DNA of 64,000 bases, from assembly GCF_035989285.1 (NCBI RefSeq), contig NZ_CP108513.1:9858001-9922000 (forward strand), written 5' to 3'. This DNA comes from Streptomyces sp. NBC_01235 (GTDB lineage: Bacteria > Actinomycetota > Actinomycetes > Streptomycetales > Streptomycetaceae). A program made the translations under genes and the position numbers. Shown here piece after piece: positions 57,130 to 64,000 of this stretch. Position 1 is the first letter of the stretch, and each line of letters opens with the position of its first letter. The notes under the pieces are model-generated. The model was not told the origin of the DNA. It was given only the letters and a program-made list of their open reading frames with translations, and made no database searches.

Positions 57130-58094
57130 TAGGGGAGAGCGCCCAGCGTCCGTCGCAGATACGGAGCCGTCGCGCTCCCCTCCGCCCTGGCCACCTCCTC
57201 CGGCGTGCCCGTCGCCACGATGCGTCCCCCCGCGTGGCCGCCGCTGGGCCCGAGGTCGATCACCCGGTCCGTGCCCGCCACCACGGACATGTCGTGCTCG
57301 ACGACGATCACCGTGTGCCCGGCGTCGACCAGTCCGTGGAGTTGGCGCATGAGGACCTCGACGTCGGCCGGGTGCAGGCCGGTCGTCGGTTCGTCGAGGA
57401 TCACCACCGGCTGCTCGTCCGTGAACAGGATCCACTCCCGCTGCCCGGCGGGCAGCTCCCGCCACGGGACGTCGACGTCGTGACCGAGCGTGTCGAGGAT
57501 GTCCCGCAGGTTCTTGCCCTGCCAGGCGCCCGGCCAGGCGGCGATCGCGCCCTCACGGATCGACAGCGACGGGTCCGGTACCAGCGACTCCTCGGTGGCG
57601 CGGTGGACCTCGCCCAGCCCGTGGCACTCGGGGCAGGCCCCGGCCGCCGTGTTGGGGGAGAACGCGTCCGAGTCGAGGTGCTCCGCGCCCGGCGGGTAGT
57701 CGCCCGCCCGGGAGAAGAGCATCCGCAGCGAGTTCGACAGGTTCGTGATCGTGCCCACCGACGAGCGTGAGGTGGGCGCCGAGCGGCGCTGCTGGAGCGA
57801 GACCGCCGGGGGCAGCCCGGTGATCCCACCGACCTTCGGCGCGCCGACCTGGTGGATCAGCCGACGCGCGTACGGCGCGACCGACTCGAAGTAGCGGCGC
57901 TGGGCCTCCGCGTAGATCGTCCCGAACGCCAGCGACGACTTCCCGGAGCCGGACACCCCCGTGAACACGGCCACCACGTCGCGCGGGATGTCGACGTCCA
58001 CTCCCTGGAGGTTGTGTTCGCGGGCGTCCCGGACCCTGATGTACCCGTCGCGCACGGACGGATCGTCGCCGTGCGGCTGGTGGGGGCTCGGCAT
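57129..58094 (-). pseudogene. UvrA-like ABC protein with large in-frame internal deletion
   Basis: The 321-aa ORF starts as a drug-resistance-type UvrA paralogue: IRVRDAREHNLQGVDVDIP, Walker A FTGVSGSGKSSLAFGT, APKVGGITGLPPAVSLQQ and zinc-type CPECHGLG. It then jumps from REWILFTDEQP directly to VVILDEPTTGLHPADVE (second Walker B) and the C-terminal H-loop VVEHDMSVV. Around 420-450 residues, including the first signature motif and second Walker A, are missing, yet the frame is kept. It cannot be a normal two-ATPase UvrA, but the Walker A and B left could form one odd half. The stop TAG (57129-57131) uses the MITE boundary. ATG 58094. Confidence 0.85.
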
Positions 58095-58262
58095 GAGGGG
58101 AACTCCGTACGGGTCTTCGGCCGCGCGGCGCGTGCCGGGCGGGACAAACCCCGCAATCCTATGCGCGCGGGCCGCGCGACGCGCTCGGAGACAGGGGCGG
58201 GCAAGGGCGTCCACGCCGTGCCGGCCGGCAGGGCGGCGGGGGACCGGCTCAGGAACCGGCGG

Positions 58263-59276
58263 TCAGCCGCCGCCCCGCTCCCCGTACACGATCCCGGCCA
58301 GCCGGCGGTAGGAGTCCAGCAGGGCCGCACGGTCGTACGTGCTGGTGGTGACCAGGACCTCCTGCGCCCCCGTCTCCTTCAGCACCGCCTCCAGCTCGTG
58401 CGCGACCTGCTCCTCGGTCCCCGCGAGATGGCCGGTGAGGGCGGACTCGTAGAAGCCGCGCTCCTTCGCGGTCATCGCGCGGACCTCGGCCTCTTCGGCG
58501 GGCGGCAGCGGGGGAAAGGTGCCGTGGGTGCGCGAGTACGCCATCGACCAGGCCTCCGGGACCAGGAGCCGTCGCGCCGCCGCGGGCGTCCCGGCCACGG
58601 CGATCGTCCCGGAGATGACGACATAGGGCTCCGACGCCCAGGGGGAGGGCCGGAAGCGGGAACGGTAGTGGTCGACGCGGCGCCGCGTCTTCTCGCGGTC
58701 GCGCAGGTCGCCGATGACCATCGGCAGGCCCGCGCGCGCCGCGATCTCCGCGCCCTCGCCCATGGCCAGCACGAACGGCGGCACGGTCAGCCCCTCCGAG
58801 GGCCGCGCGTGCACCCCCGTGGGCGAGGTGCCGAGGAACCAGTCGAGCAGCTCCTGGATCTGCCCCGCGAAGTCGTCCGCGTCGTCCTTGTCGCGCCCCA
58901 GGGCCCGGCGCACCCCGTCGGTGAAACCCACCGAGCGGCCCAGACCCATGTCGATCCGCCCCGGGAACAGCGATTCCAGGACGCCGAACTGCTCGGCCAC
59001 GACCAGGGGGCGGTGGTTGGGCAGCATCACCCCGCCGCTGCCGACCCGGATCGTGCGCGTCGCACCGGCCACGGCGGCGGCCAGCACGGTCGGGGCGGAT
59101 CCGGCGACCCCGGGTACGCCGTGGTGCTCCGACACCCAGAACCGGTGGTATCCCAGCGCTTCCGCTTCCTGCGCCAGCCGCACCGTGTCCCGCAGCGCCT
59201 CCGCGCCGGTGTGTCCCTCGCGGACGCGCGAGCGGTCGAGGACGGAGAAGCGGGCCGAGGCGATCACGGAGCTCAT
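58263..59276 (-). CDS. LLM-class flavin-dependent oxidoreductase
   Basis: A 337-aa luciferase-like monooxygenase of the single-component LLM (MsnO8-like) group: GYHRFWVSEHHGVPGVAGSAPTVLAAAVA, RIRVGSGGVMLPNHRPLVVAEQF, FPGRIDMGLGRSVG and the C-terminal TGAQEVLVTTSTYD. Uses FMN or F420-type flavin from a partner reductase; substrate unknown. ATG 59276 is chosen because upstream codons are spacer, though its ribosome site is weak. The 168-bp gap to the UvrA remnant has no gene. Confidence 0.87.
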   Translation of the reverse strand: MSSVIASARFSVLDRSRVREGHTGAEALRDTVRLAQEAEALGYHRFWVSEHHGVPGVAGSAPTVLAAAVAGATRTIRVGSGGVMLPNHRPLVVAEQFGVLESLFPGRIDMGLGRSVGFTDGVRRALGRDKDDADDFAGQIQELLDWFLGTSPTGVHARPSEGLTVPPFVLAMGEGAEIAARAGLPMVIGDLRDREKTRRRVDHYRSRFRPSPWASEPYVVISGTIAVAGTPAAARRLLVPEAWSMAYSRTHGTFPPLPPAEEAEVRAMTAKERGFYESALTGHLAGTEEQVAHELEAVLKETGAQEVLVTTSTYDRAALLDSYRRLAGIVYGERGGG

Positions 59277-59411
59277 ACAGGGTTCAACACCGTGGGGCCC
59301 GCAGGATTCCTCACCGCGCGAGGGCGTGCCGGGGCTCACCCGTGACGGGCGGGAGGCCGTCCGGCGTGCCGGGTCGGCCCACGGGGCGCAGCAGGCCGCG
59401 TTCGTAGGCCT

Positions 59412-59543
59412 TCACCAGGTGCGGGCCACGAGATGACGGACACCGCCGACGGTGACCGGTACGAGCCGCGGCGTGCTCGCCTTCCACTGGGCGCGCCGGT
59501 GCCGGGTGTTGCTGCGGGACATCCTCCGCCTGGGGACGGCCAT
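59412..59543 (-). pseudogene. rpmF: Ribosomal protein L32, zinc-free (C-minus) paralogue, frameshifted
   Basis: The start [20 protein letters not shown] is L32, and [15 protein letters not shown] in place of the zinc-ribbon Cys marks the C-minus paralogue used in zinc shortage. After RHLVAR the frame reads TW and stops (TGA 59412-59414). One base shifted, the sequence continues [13 protein letters not shown], the normal end, to about 59370. A single-nucleotide deletion near 59419-59424 explains it. The start has an excellent GAGGAGG. No Zur-type site was visible, because the gene follows the pectate-lyase-like gene by 46 bp. Confidence 0.88.
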
Positions 59544-59589
59544 GGGGACCTCCTCGGTGGGCTCTGGGTGAGCTTCGAGGACGTGCGGG

Positions 59590-60795
59590 TCAGAACCGTG
59601 CCCCGACGGCCGCCCCGCCGCGCGGGACCAGGAACGACGGCGCGGCCGGCAGTGTCCCGTCGGCCGCGCGGGCACCGGTGAGCGGCCCGGTGTCCGTGCT
59701 CAGTACCGAGGAAGCGTTCCAAGTGCCGCCCAGATCCCATGAGTTGCCGCTGGAAACGGTCGCCGAACCCAGCGCCGAGGCGCGGGCGTCGGCCACGGCG
59801 AGGTTGCTCGTGAGGACGGCCTTGGCGCCCGAGGTGTCGAAGTCGAAACCCGTGCCACCGTCTGCGTAGGAGCTGTCCCGGGTCAGGGCGAGGGCGCCCG
59901 GGTTGCCGTTGTCCGTGAAGCCGTGCGCCGCGTTCTTGAAGGCGACCGAGTTGCGTACGGTGTGCGCCACCGCGGGCGCCGGACTGCCCCCGCCCAGCTT
60001 GAACCCGTTGCCGTCACCGGCGAAGTCCGGGAAGTTCCAGCGGTTGAAACCGTTTCCGTAGGCGACCGTGTTCTCCATCAGTACCGGCGAGGTGAACTTC
60101 CAGGCGTCGAAACCGTCGTCGACGTTGTTCCACAGGCGGGCGCCGCGGACGACGTTGCCCGTCCCGCTGCCCTCCTTGATGGCCAGACCGTCGGCGCTCT
60201 CGCCGTTCTTGCGCGGGTCCCGGTTGGCGTAACTGTCCAGGTTCAGGATCTGGTTGTTCGCCGAGGCGCCCTGGAGCTGGAAGCCCGACTCGTAGTTGTC
60301 GTGGGTGGCAAGCCGGGAGAACACGTTCCCGTCGCAGCCGTCGCAGTAGACGCCGTACGGGCCGTTCACGATCTCCAGGTCCGAGATCCGCCAGTACGAG
60401 GCCTCCTGGTGGATCGCCCCGCGCTCCGCGCGCGGGATGCTGCCGCCGACCGGGGTGTGACTCGCGGGCAGTTGCTCGCCGTCGATGCGGACGCGCTCCC
60501 CGCCGTAGGCGCCCAGGGTGATGGGCTGCGAGGCGGTGCCCGAGGTGGTGATGGTGATGTTGTCGGTGAGGGCGTACGTGCCGCCGCGCACGGTGATGAC
60601 GTCGCCGGGGGCGGCCAGGTCCACCGCCCGCTGAACGGTCTTCAGCGGCTGGGCGAGTGTGCCGGGCGCCGAGTCGTTCCCGTTCGTCGCCACGACCAGC
60701 GTCCTGGGCGCGGCGGACGCCTCGCCCGCCGGGCCCGACACCGTCACCAGTGCCGCACTCAGAACCGCCACCGTCCAGATCGACGCGTTGCGCAT
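59590..60795 (-). CDS. Secreted right-handed beta-helix polysaccharide lyase (PL9 pectate-lyase-like)
   Basis: A 401-aa exported protein. A signal peptide ([22 protein letters not shown]) is followed by [27 protein letters not shown], the start typical of parallel beta-helix lyases, then repeated coils ([40 protein letters not shown]). The [11 protein letters not shown] segment and the Asp-rich coils fit the calcium-dependent PL9 group, which cleaves pectate without a water-derived nucleophile. ATG 60795 with GGGAG upstream. It would degrade plant polysaccharide outside the cell. Confidence 0.87.
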   Translation of the reverse strand: MRNASIWTVAVLSAALVTVSGPAGEASAAPRTLVVATNGNDSAPGTLAQPLKTVQRAVDLAAPGDVITVRGGTYALTDNITITTSGTASQPITLGAYGGERVRIDGEQLPASHTPVGGSIPRAERGAIHQEASYWRISDLEIVNGPYGVYCDGCDGNVFSRLATHDNYESGFQLQGASANNQILNLDSYANRDPRKNGESADGLAIKEGSGTGNVVRGARLWNNVDDGFDAWKFTSPVLMENTVAYGNGFNRWNFPDFAGDGNGFKLGGGSPAPAVAHTVRNSVAFKNAAHGFTDNGNPGALALTRDSSYADGGTGFDFDTSGAKAVLTSNLAVADARASALGSATVSSGNSWDLGGTWNASSVLSTDTGPLTGARAADGTLPAAPSFLVPRGGAAVGARF

Positions 60796-60903
60796 GGGCT
60801 CTCCCGCCTCCGCAAGTCCACTGTGCCTGCCTGCTGTCGCAGGGGCAGTGGGCGCCGGGGGAGGAAAGGTTGCCGGGGTGGCGGCCTGTCTAGGGTGGAC
60901 GTC

Positions 60904-61395
60904 GTGACCGACAGCAGCAAGAAGCCCCTCGCCGTGTTCGATCTGGACAACACCCTCGCCGACACGGCCCACCGACAGCGGTTCCTGGAGCGGGCGCCGC
61001 GCGACTGGGCCGCGTTCTTCGCGGCCGCGCCGCAGGACCCGCCGATCCCGGAGGGCGTCGCGCTGGTGCTGGCCCACGCCGAGGAGTGCGAGGTCGTCTA
61101 CCTCACCGGCCGGCCCGAGCGCTGCCGACGGGACACGCTGGAGTGGCTCGCCACGCAGGGGCTGCCGGAGGGGCGCGTCCACATGCGGCGCAACGACGAC
61201 CGCAGGCCCGCCCGGCGTACCAAGCTGGAGATTCTCCGTCGTCTGGCCCGCGACCGGGACGTGCGTGTCCTCGTGGACGACGACGAACTGGTGTGCGACG
61301 ACGCCGAACGGGCCGGCTTCACCGTCGTCCGGGCGCGCTGGACGGCCCCCTCGGGCGCGCTGAAGCAGGCGCAGGAGGGCGAAGGCCGTACCTGA
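60904..61395 (+). CDS. HAD-superfamily phosphatase (polynucleotide-kinase 3'-phosphatase-like)
   Basis: A 163-aa HAD protein: nucleophile motif FDLDNTLADTAHR (DxDxT), motif II VVYLTGRPE and late DDELVCDDA, matching the PseT/PNKP 3'-phosphatase-like branch often seen in actinobacteria. No kinase domain is attached, so it may be a free phosphatase for nucleotides or small molecules. GTG 60904 with AGGGTGG upstream; GTG 60895 is less likely. Divergent from the lyase gene (108-bp spacer). Confidence 0.85.
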   Translation: MTDSSKKPLAVFDLDNTLADTAHRQRFLERAPRDWAAFFAAAPQDPPIPEGVALVLAHAEECEVVYLTGRPERCRRDTLEWLATQGLPEGRVHMRRNDDRRPARRTKLEILRRLARDRDVRVLVDDDELVCDDAERAGFTVVRARWTAPSGALKQAQEGEGRT

Positions 61396-61404
61396 GGGCC
61401 GGCG

Positions 61405-61437
61405 CGCGCGGGCCCGGCGTACGGCCGGGCCCGCGCG
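61405..61437. terminator. 14-bp stem-loop downstream of the HAD gene
   Basis: CGCGCGGGCCCGGC (61405-61418) and GCCGGGCCCGCGCG (61424-61437) pair perfectly with a 5-nt loop, between convergent genes. Confidence 0.8.
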
Positions 61438-61444
61438 AGGCCTC

Positions 61445-61479
61445 GGCCCTCAGGTACGGCCCTCAGGTACGGCCCTCAG
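61445..61479. repeat. 13-bp tandem repeat after the terminator
   Basis: GGCCCTCAGGTAC occurs at 61445-61457 and 61458-61470, then a partial third copy to 61479. The reverse complement GTACCTGAGGGCC is at 61388-61400, across the HAD stop codon, so the repeats can also pair with it and enclose the hairpin. Confidence 0.85.
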
Positions 61480-61691
61480 TCCGACTCGTCCAGACGGAAG
61501 CCGACCTTCAGGCCCACCTGCCAGTGCGCGATGTCGCCGTTCTCGATCTGACCGCGCACCTGGATCACCTCGAACCAGTCCAGGTTGCGCAGGGTCTGCG
61601 AGGCGCGGCTGATGCCGTTGCGGACGGCCTGGTCGACACCGTCCGGCGAGGTGCCGACGATCTCCGTGACCCGGTAGGTGTGGTTCGACAT
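61476..61691 (-). CDS. Dodecin
   Basis: A 71-aa flavin-binding protein forming a hollow dodecamer: YRVTEIVGTSPDGVDQAVRNG, ASQTLRNLDWFEV with the isoalloxazine-stacking Trp, VRGQIENG and HWQVGLKVGFRLD. Stores flavin or coenzyme A in bacteria, protecting against light or oxidative damage. ATG 61691 with GAGGAG. Its stop (61476-61478) touches the 13-bp repeat array. Confidence 0.95.
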   Translation of the reverse strand: MSNHTYRVTEIVGTSPDGVDQAVRNGISRASQTLRNLDWFEVIQVRGQIENGDIAHWQVGLKVGFRLDESD

Positions 61692-61808
61692 CAGGGTGCT
61701 CCTCTCGGCCGTGACGGCGTCGTCACGTGTGCCACGCGTCACTCCACCGTGCCCCAAGCCGCGACGGAGCGCGAGGGGAGGGACGCGTGAGTTCGGCTCA
61801 CGGTGTGC

Positions 61809-62777
61809 TCACCGTGTACTGACGGTGCTCAGCGACAGCGCGAAGCGGCCCGGAGCGTCCGTCCACCAGTGGGTCAGCTCCAGCCCCGCGGAGGACAGTT
61901 CCGCTCGCACGCCCTCCTCCCGGAACTTCGCCGACACCTCGGTGCGCAGTTCCTCGCCGACGGCGAAGTCGACGGCGAGGTCGAGCGCGGGAACCTTCAC
62001 GGTCTGCGCCGTACGGGAGCGCAGCCGCATCTCGATCCACTCGTGCTCCGCGTCCCACAGAGCGACGTGGTCGAAGGCGTCGGGGTCGAAGTCGGCGCCC
62101 AGTTCACGGTTGACCACGGACAGGACGTTCTTGTTGAACAGGGCCGTCACCCCGGCCGCGTCGTCGTACGCCCGCACCAGCACCCGCTCGTCCTTGACGA
62201 GGTCCGTGCCGAGCAGCAGCGCGTCGCCCGGCGCGAGCAGCGCGCGCACCGAGGCCAGGAACACCGCGCGCTCGGCCGGCAGCAGGTTGCCGATCGTGCC
62301 GCCGAGGAAGGCGACGAGGCGCGGGCCGGGGGTGTCCGGCAGGGACAACTCCGCGGTGAAGTCGGCGATCAGGGCGTGCACGTTCAGTCCGGGCCGCTCG
62401 GCGATCAGGGCCTGCCCGGCCTGGGTGAGGGCACTCTCGCTGACGTCCACGGGGACGTACGTGTCCAGGGCCGTCAGCGCGTCGATCAGGTGGCGGGTCT
62501 TCTCCGAGGAGCCCGAGCCGAGCTCGACGAGCGTGCGGGCGCGGGCCGCCGCCGCGATCTCGCCGGCGCGGTCCACGAGGATCTCGCGCTCGGCGCGTGT
62601 CGGGTAGTACTCGGGCAGTTCGGTGATCCGCTCGAACAGTTCGCTGCCGTGCGCGTCGTAGAACCACTTGGGCGGCAGCGTCTTGGGGCCGGCGGCGAGG
62701 CCGCGCCGGACGTCGGCGCGCAGGGCGGCGTCCGTGGCGTCTTCGGGGAGGGTGCGGGTGATCTGGAACGGACTCAC
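61809..62777 (-). CDS. egtD: L-histidine N(alpha)-methyltransferase
   Basis: A 322-aa SAM enzyme trimethylating histidine to hercynine, the first step of ergothioneine synthesis. ARTLVELGSGSSEKTRHLIDAL is the SAM motif, preceded by PPKWFYDAHGSELFERIT and EYYPTRAERE; the histidine-binding Tyr/Asp region is in FLGGTIGNL and the C-terminal HEWIEMRL. GTG 62777 overlaps the egtC stop by 4 nt (GTGA), with AGGAG upstream. Last gene of egtBCD. Confidence 0.95.
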   Translation of the reverse strand: MSPFQITRTLPEDATDAALRADVRRGLAAGPKTLPPKWFYDAHGSELFERITELPEYYPTRAEREILVDRAGEIAAAARARTLVELGSGSSEKTRHLIDALTALDTYVPVDVSESALTQAGQALIAERPGLNVHALIADFTAELSLPDTPGPRLVAFLGGTIGNLLPAERAVFLASVRALLAPGDALLLGTDLVKDERVLVRAYDDAAGVTALFNKNVLSVVNRELGADFDPDAFDHVALWDAEHEWIEMRLRSRTAQTVKVPALDLAVDFAVGEELRTEVSAKFREEGVRAELSSAGLELTHWWTDAPGRFALSLSTVSTR

Positions 62778-63565
62778 GTGCAGGGCTCCTTGGGGGGTGC
62801 GGATGCCACGTCCGGGCTCGGGTCCTTGAGCGGGGTGAGCAGGACGTCGGCGCGGCTCGCCGCGAGCAGGGTGCGGTCGGGGACCTCCTGCCAGCGCGGA
62901 TCGTCGTCGTACGGTTCGGAGGCCACGACCGTGCCCCGGCCGGGCTCCGCCAGATACCAGAGGGTGTCGCCCCAGGCGGTCGCCGTGATGGTCTCGCCGT
63001 TGGTGAGGAGCAGGTTGAGCCGGGAGCCGGGGGCCGCCGCGGCGACCTCGACCACCGTGTCCGCCAGCGCCTGGCCCTCCGTGTCCCCGCCGCGCAACCG
63101 GGCGAGGACCAGCGCCCACACGAACGCAGAGTCGTTGCGGGCCTCCATCGTCAGCAGCTCGGCGGCGGGCAGCGAGCCGGTGAGCGGCTCCAGCGAGCGT
63201 GGCCAGTCCGCGACCGCCCCGTTGTGGCTGAACAGCCAGGTCCCGGCCGCGTACGGCGCCGCCGCGGCCTCCGCGTCGGCCCCGGCCAGGGTGGCGTCGC
63301 GGACGGCGGCCAGCAGCGCGCGGCTGCGCACGACCCGGGCCAGGTCGGCGAAGGACAGGTCGGCCCAGATGGGCCCGGCCCGGCGGTAGCGCGCCGGTAC
63401 CGGGTCTCCCTCGGCGTACCAACCCACCCCGAAACCATCGGCGTTGACCGTCCCGTACTGCTGCCGGCGCGGCGCCCACGACTGGCGGTACAGGCCGTGC
63501 GGGGGCTCCACGAGGAGTCGGCCGAGCGGCTCCTCGTGGCCCAGATACGCGAGGTGACGGCACAT
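62774..63565 (-). CDS. egtC: Ergothioneine biosynthesis glutamine amidohydrolase EgtC
   Basis: A 263-aa class II (Ntn) amidotransferase. The nucleophile Cys2 is exposed by removal of Met (MCRHLAYLG), with GFGVGWY, LFSHNGAVADW and NDSAFVWALVLARL typical of the family. In the pathway it removes the gamma-glutamyl group from hercynyl-gamma-glutamylcysteine sulfoxide. ATG 63565 overlaps the egtB stop by one base (TGATG); the stop overlaps the egtD GTG. Confidence 0.95.
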   Translation of the reverse strand: MCRHLAYLGHEEPLGRLLVEPPHGLYRQSWAPRRQQYGTVNADGFGVGWYAEGDPVPARYRRAGPIWADLSFADLARVVRSRALLAAVRDATLAGADAEAAAAPYAAGTWLFSHNGAVADWPRSLEPLTGSLPAAELLTMEARNDSAFVWALVLARLRGGDTEGQALADTVVEVAAAAPGSRLNLLLTNGETITATAWGDTLWYLAEPGRGTVVASEPYDDDPRWQEVPDRTLLAASRADVLLTPLKDPSPDVASAPPKEPCT

Positions 63566-64000
63566 CAGGCGGCCCCGGCCGAGCGGGCGGTGCGGAATCC
63601 GGAGAAGATCTGCCGCCTGATCGGATAGTCCCAGTTGCGGAAGGTGCCCCGGCAGGCCACCGGGTCCACGGCGAACGAACCGCCGCGCAGCACCTTGTAC
63701 TCGGGGCCGAAGAACACCTCCGAGTACTCCTTGTACGGGAACATCCGGAAACCGGGGTAGGGAAGGAAGTCGCTGGACGTCCACTCCCAGACGTCGCCGA
63801 TCAACTGCCGTACACCGAGCGGGGATTCACCGGCCGGGTAGCTGCCGGCCGGGGCCGGGCGCAGGTGGCGCTGGCCCAGGTTGGCGTGCTCGGGGCCGGG
63901 GTCGGCGTCGCCCCACGGGTAGCGCATCGAACCGCCGGTCGCCGGGTCGAAGCGGGCCGCCTTCTCCCACTCGGTCTCGGTGGGCAGCCGGCGTCCGGCC
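63565..64000 (-). CDS. egtB: Ergothioneine sulfoxide synthase EgtB, C-terminal part (cut at the window edge)
   Basis: The C-terminal 144 codons of the mononuclear iron enzyme that joins hercynine to gamma-glutamylcysteine with O2. Visible blocks of the FGE-sulfatase domain: [37 protein letters not shown] and [16 protein letters not shown]. The start and iron ligands of the DinB part lie beyond position 64000. An egtA is expected still further upstream on the minus strand, unseen here. Confidence 0.93.
   Translation of the reverse strand, partial: AGRRLPTETEWEKAARFDPATGGSMRYPWGDADPGPEHANLGQRHLRPAPAGSYPAGESPLGVRQLIGDVWEWTSSDFLPYPGFRMFPYKEYSEVFFGPEYKVLRGGSFAVDPVACRGTFRNWDYPIRRQIFSGFRTARSAGAA

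Overview
The window is high-GC actinobacterial DNA, almost certainly a Streptomyces chromosome arm or a core-flanking region. The evidence is codon bias with G or C at nearly every third position, GTG/TTG starts with GGAGG-type ribosome sites, and typical Streptomyces families: an Rpf-LysM-M23 wall enzyme, a PAS-GAF-SpoIIE-HATPase phosphatase, a class F sortase, LysX, ergothioneine genes, SdhCAB and an L32 C-minus paralogue. No rRNA, tRNA or CRISPR array was recognised.

Layout. 0.2-0.5 kb: broken IS5-like transposase. 0.8-2.6 kb: panD, GNAT, Asp/Glu-racemase-like gene and a proline-repeat peptide, closed by a 20-bp hairpin. 2.7-10.2 kb: gnd, Rpf-LysM-M23 enzyme, EamA-like transporter, FhuF-like ferric reductase, glgA/glgM and glgC. 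10.3-15.2 kb: wax-ester/diacylglycerol acyltransferase, an atypical SDR, an HD-like/SDR pair and a 57-aa peptide. 15.3-21.2 kb: amidase, then a GntR-FCD regulator facing an L-fucose oxidative operon (fuconate dehydratase, SDR, aldo/keto reductase, mutarotase, lactonase). Its dehydratase is destroyed by an internal deletion and a 1-nt insertion. 21.2-26.2 kb: lipase maturation factor, acidic exported peptide, multidomain PP2C phosphatase and Fpg/Nei glycosylase. 26.2-29.0 kb: a two-gene caspase/EACC1 module next to a nuclease remnant. 29.0-33.0 kb: anti-sigma/sigma region, CapA-like protein and Usp. 33.1-42.5 kb: envelope genes (LysX, polysaccharide deacetylase, sortase F, two related surface proteins, DUF4239 membrane protein, Pro/Thr-rich protein, repeat lipoprotein). 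42.8-45.8 kb: methyltransferase overlapping a PAS-GGDEF-EAL protein. 45.9-52.2 kb: LysR/NmrA pair and LysR divergent from sdhCAB. 52.6-58.1 kb: ornithine-lipid-type acyltransferases, an epimerase, an IS630 element plus a 135-bp MITE-like element, and an internally deleted UvrA paralogue. 58.3-64 kb: LLM oxidoreductase, frameshifted rpmF paralogue, pectate-lyase-like protein, HAD phosphatase, dodecin and egtBCD (egtB runs off the right edge).

The most interesting points are: (1) the caspase-EACC1 pair, a predicted effector/constant-component conflict module whose caspase carries a canonical EF-hand loop and membrane anchor; (2) the nested insertions at 55.6-57.1 kb, where an IS630 and a MITE-like element share a TA in a CTAG that forms the stop codons of two convergent genes; (3) repeated gene decay by internal deletion or frameshift (fuconate dehydratase, nuclease, UvrA paralogue, L32 paralogue).
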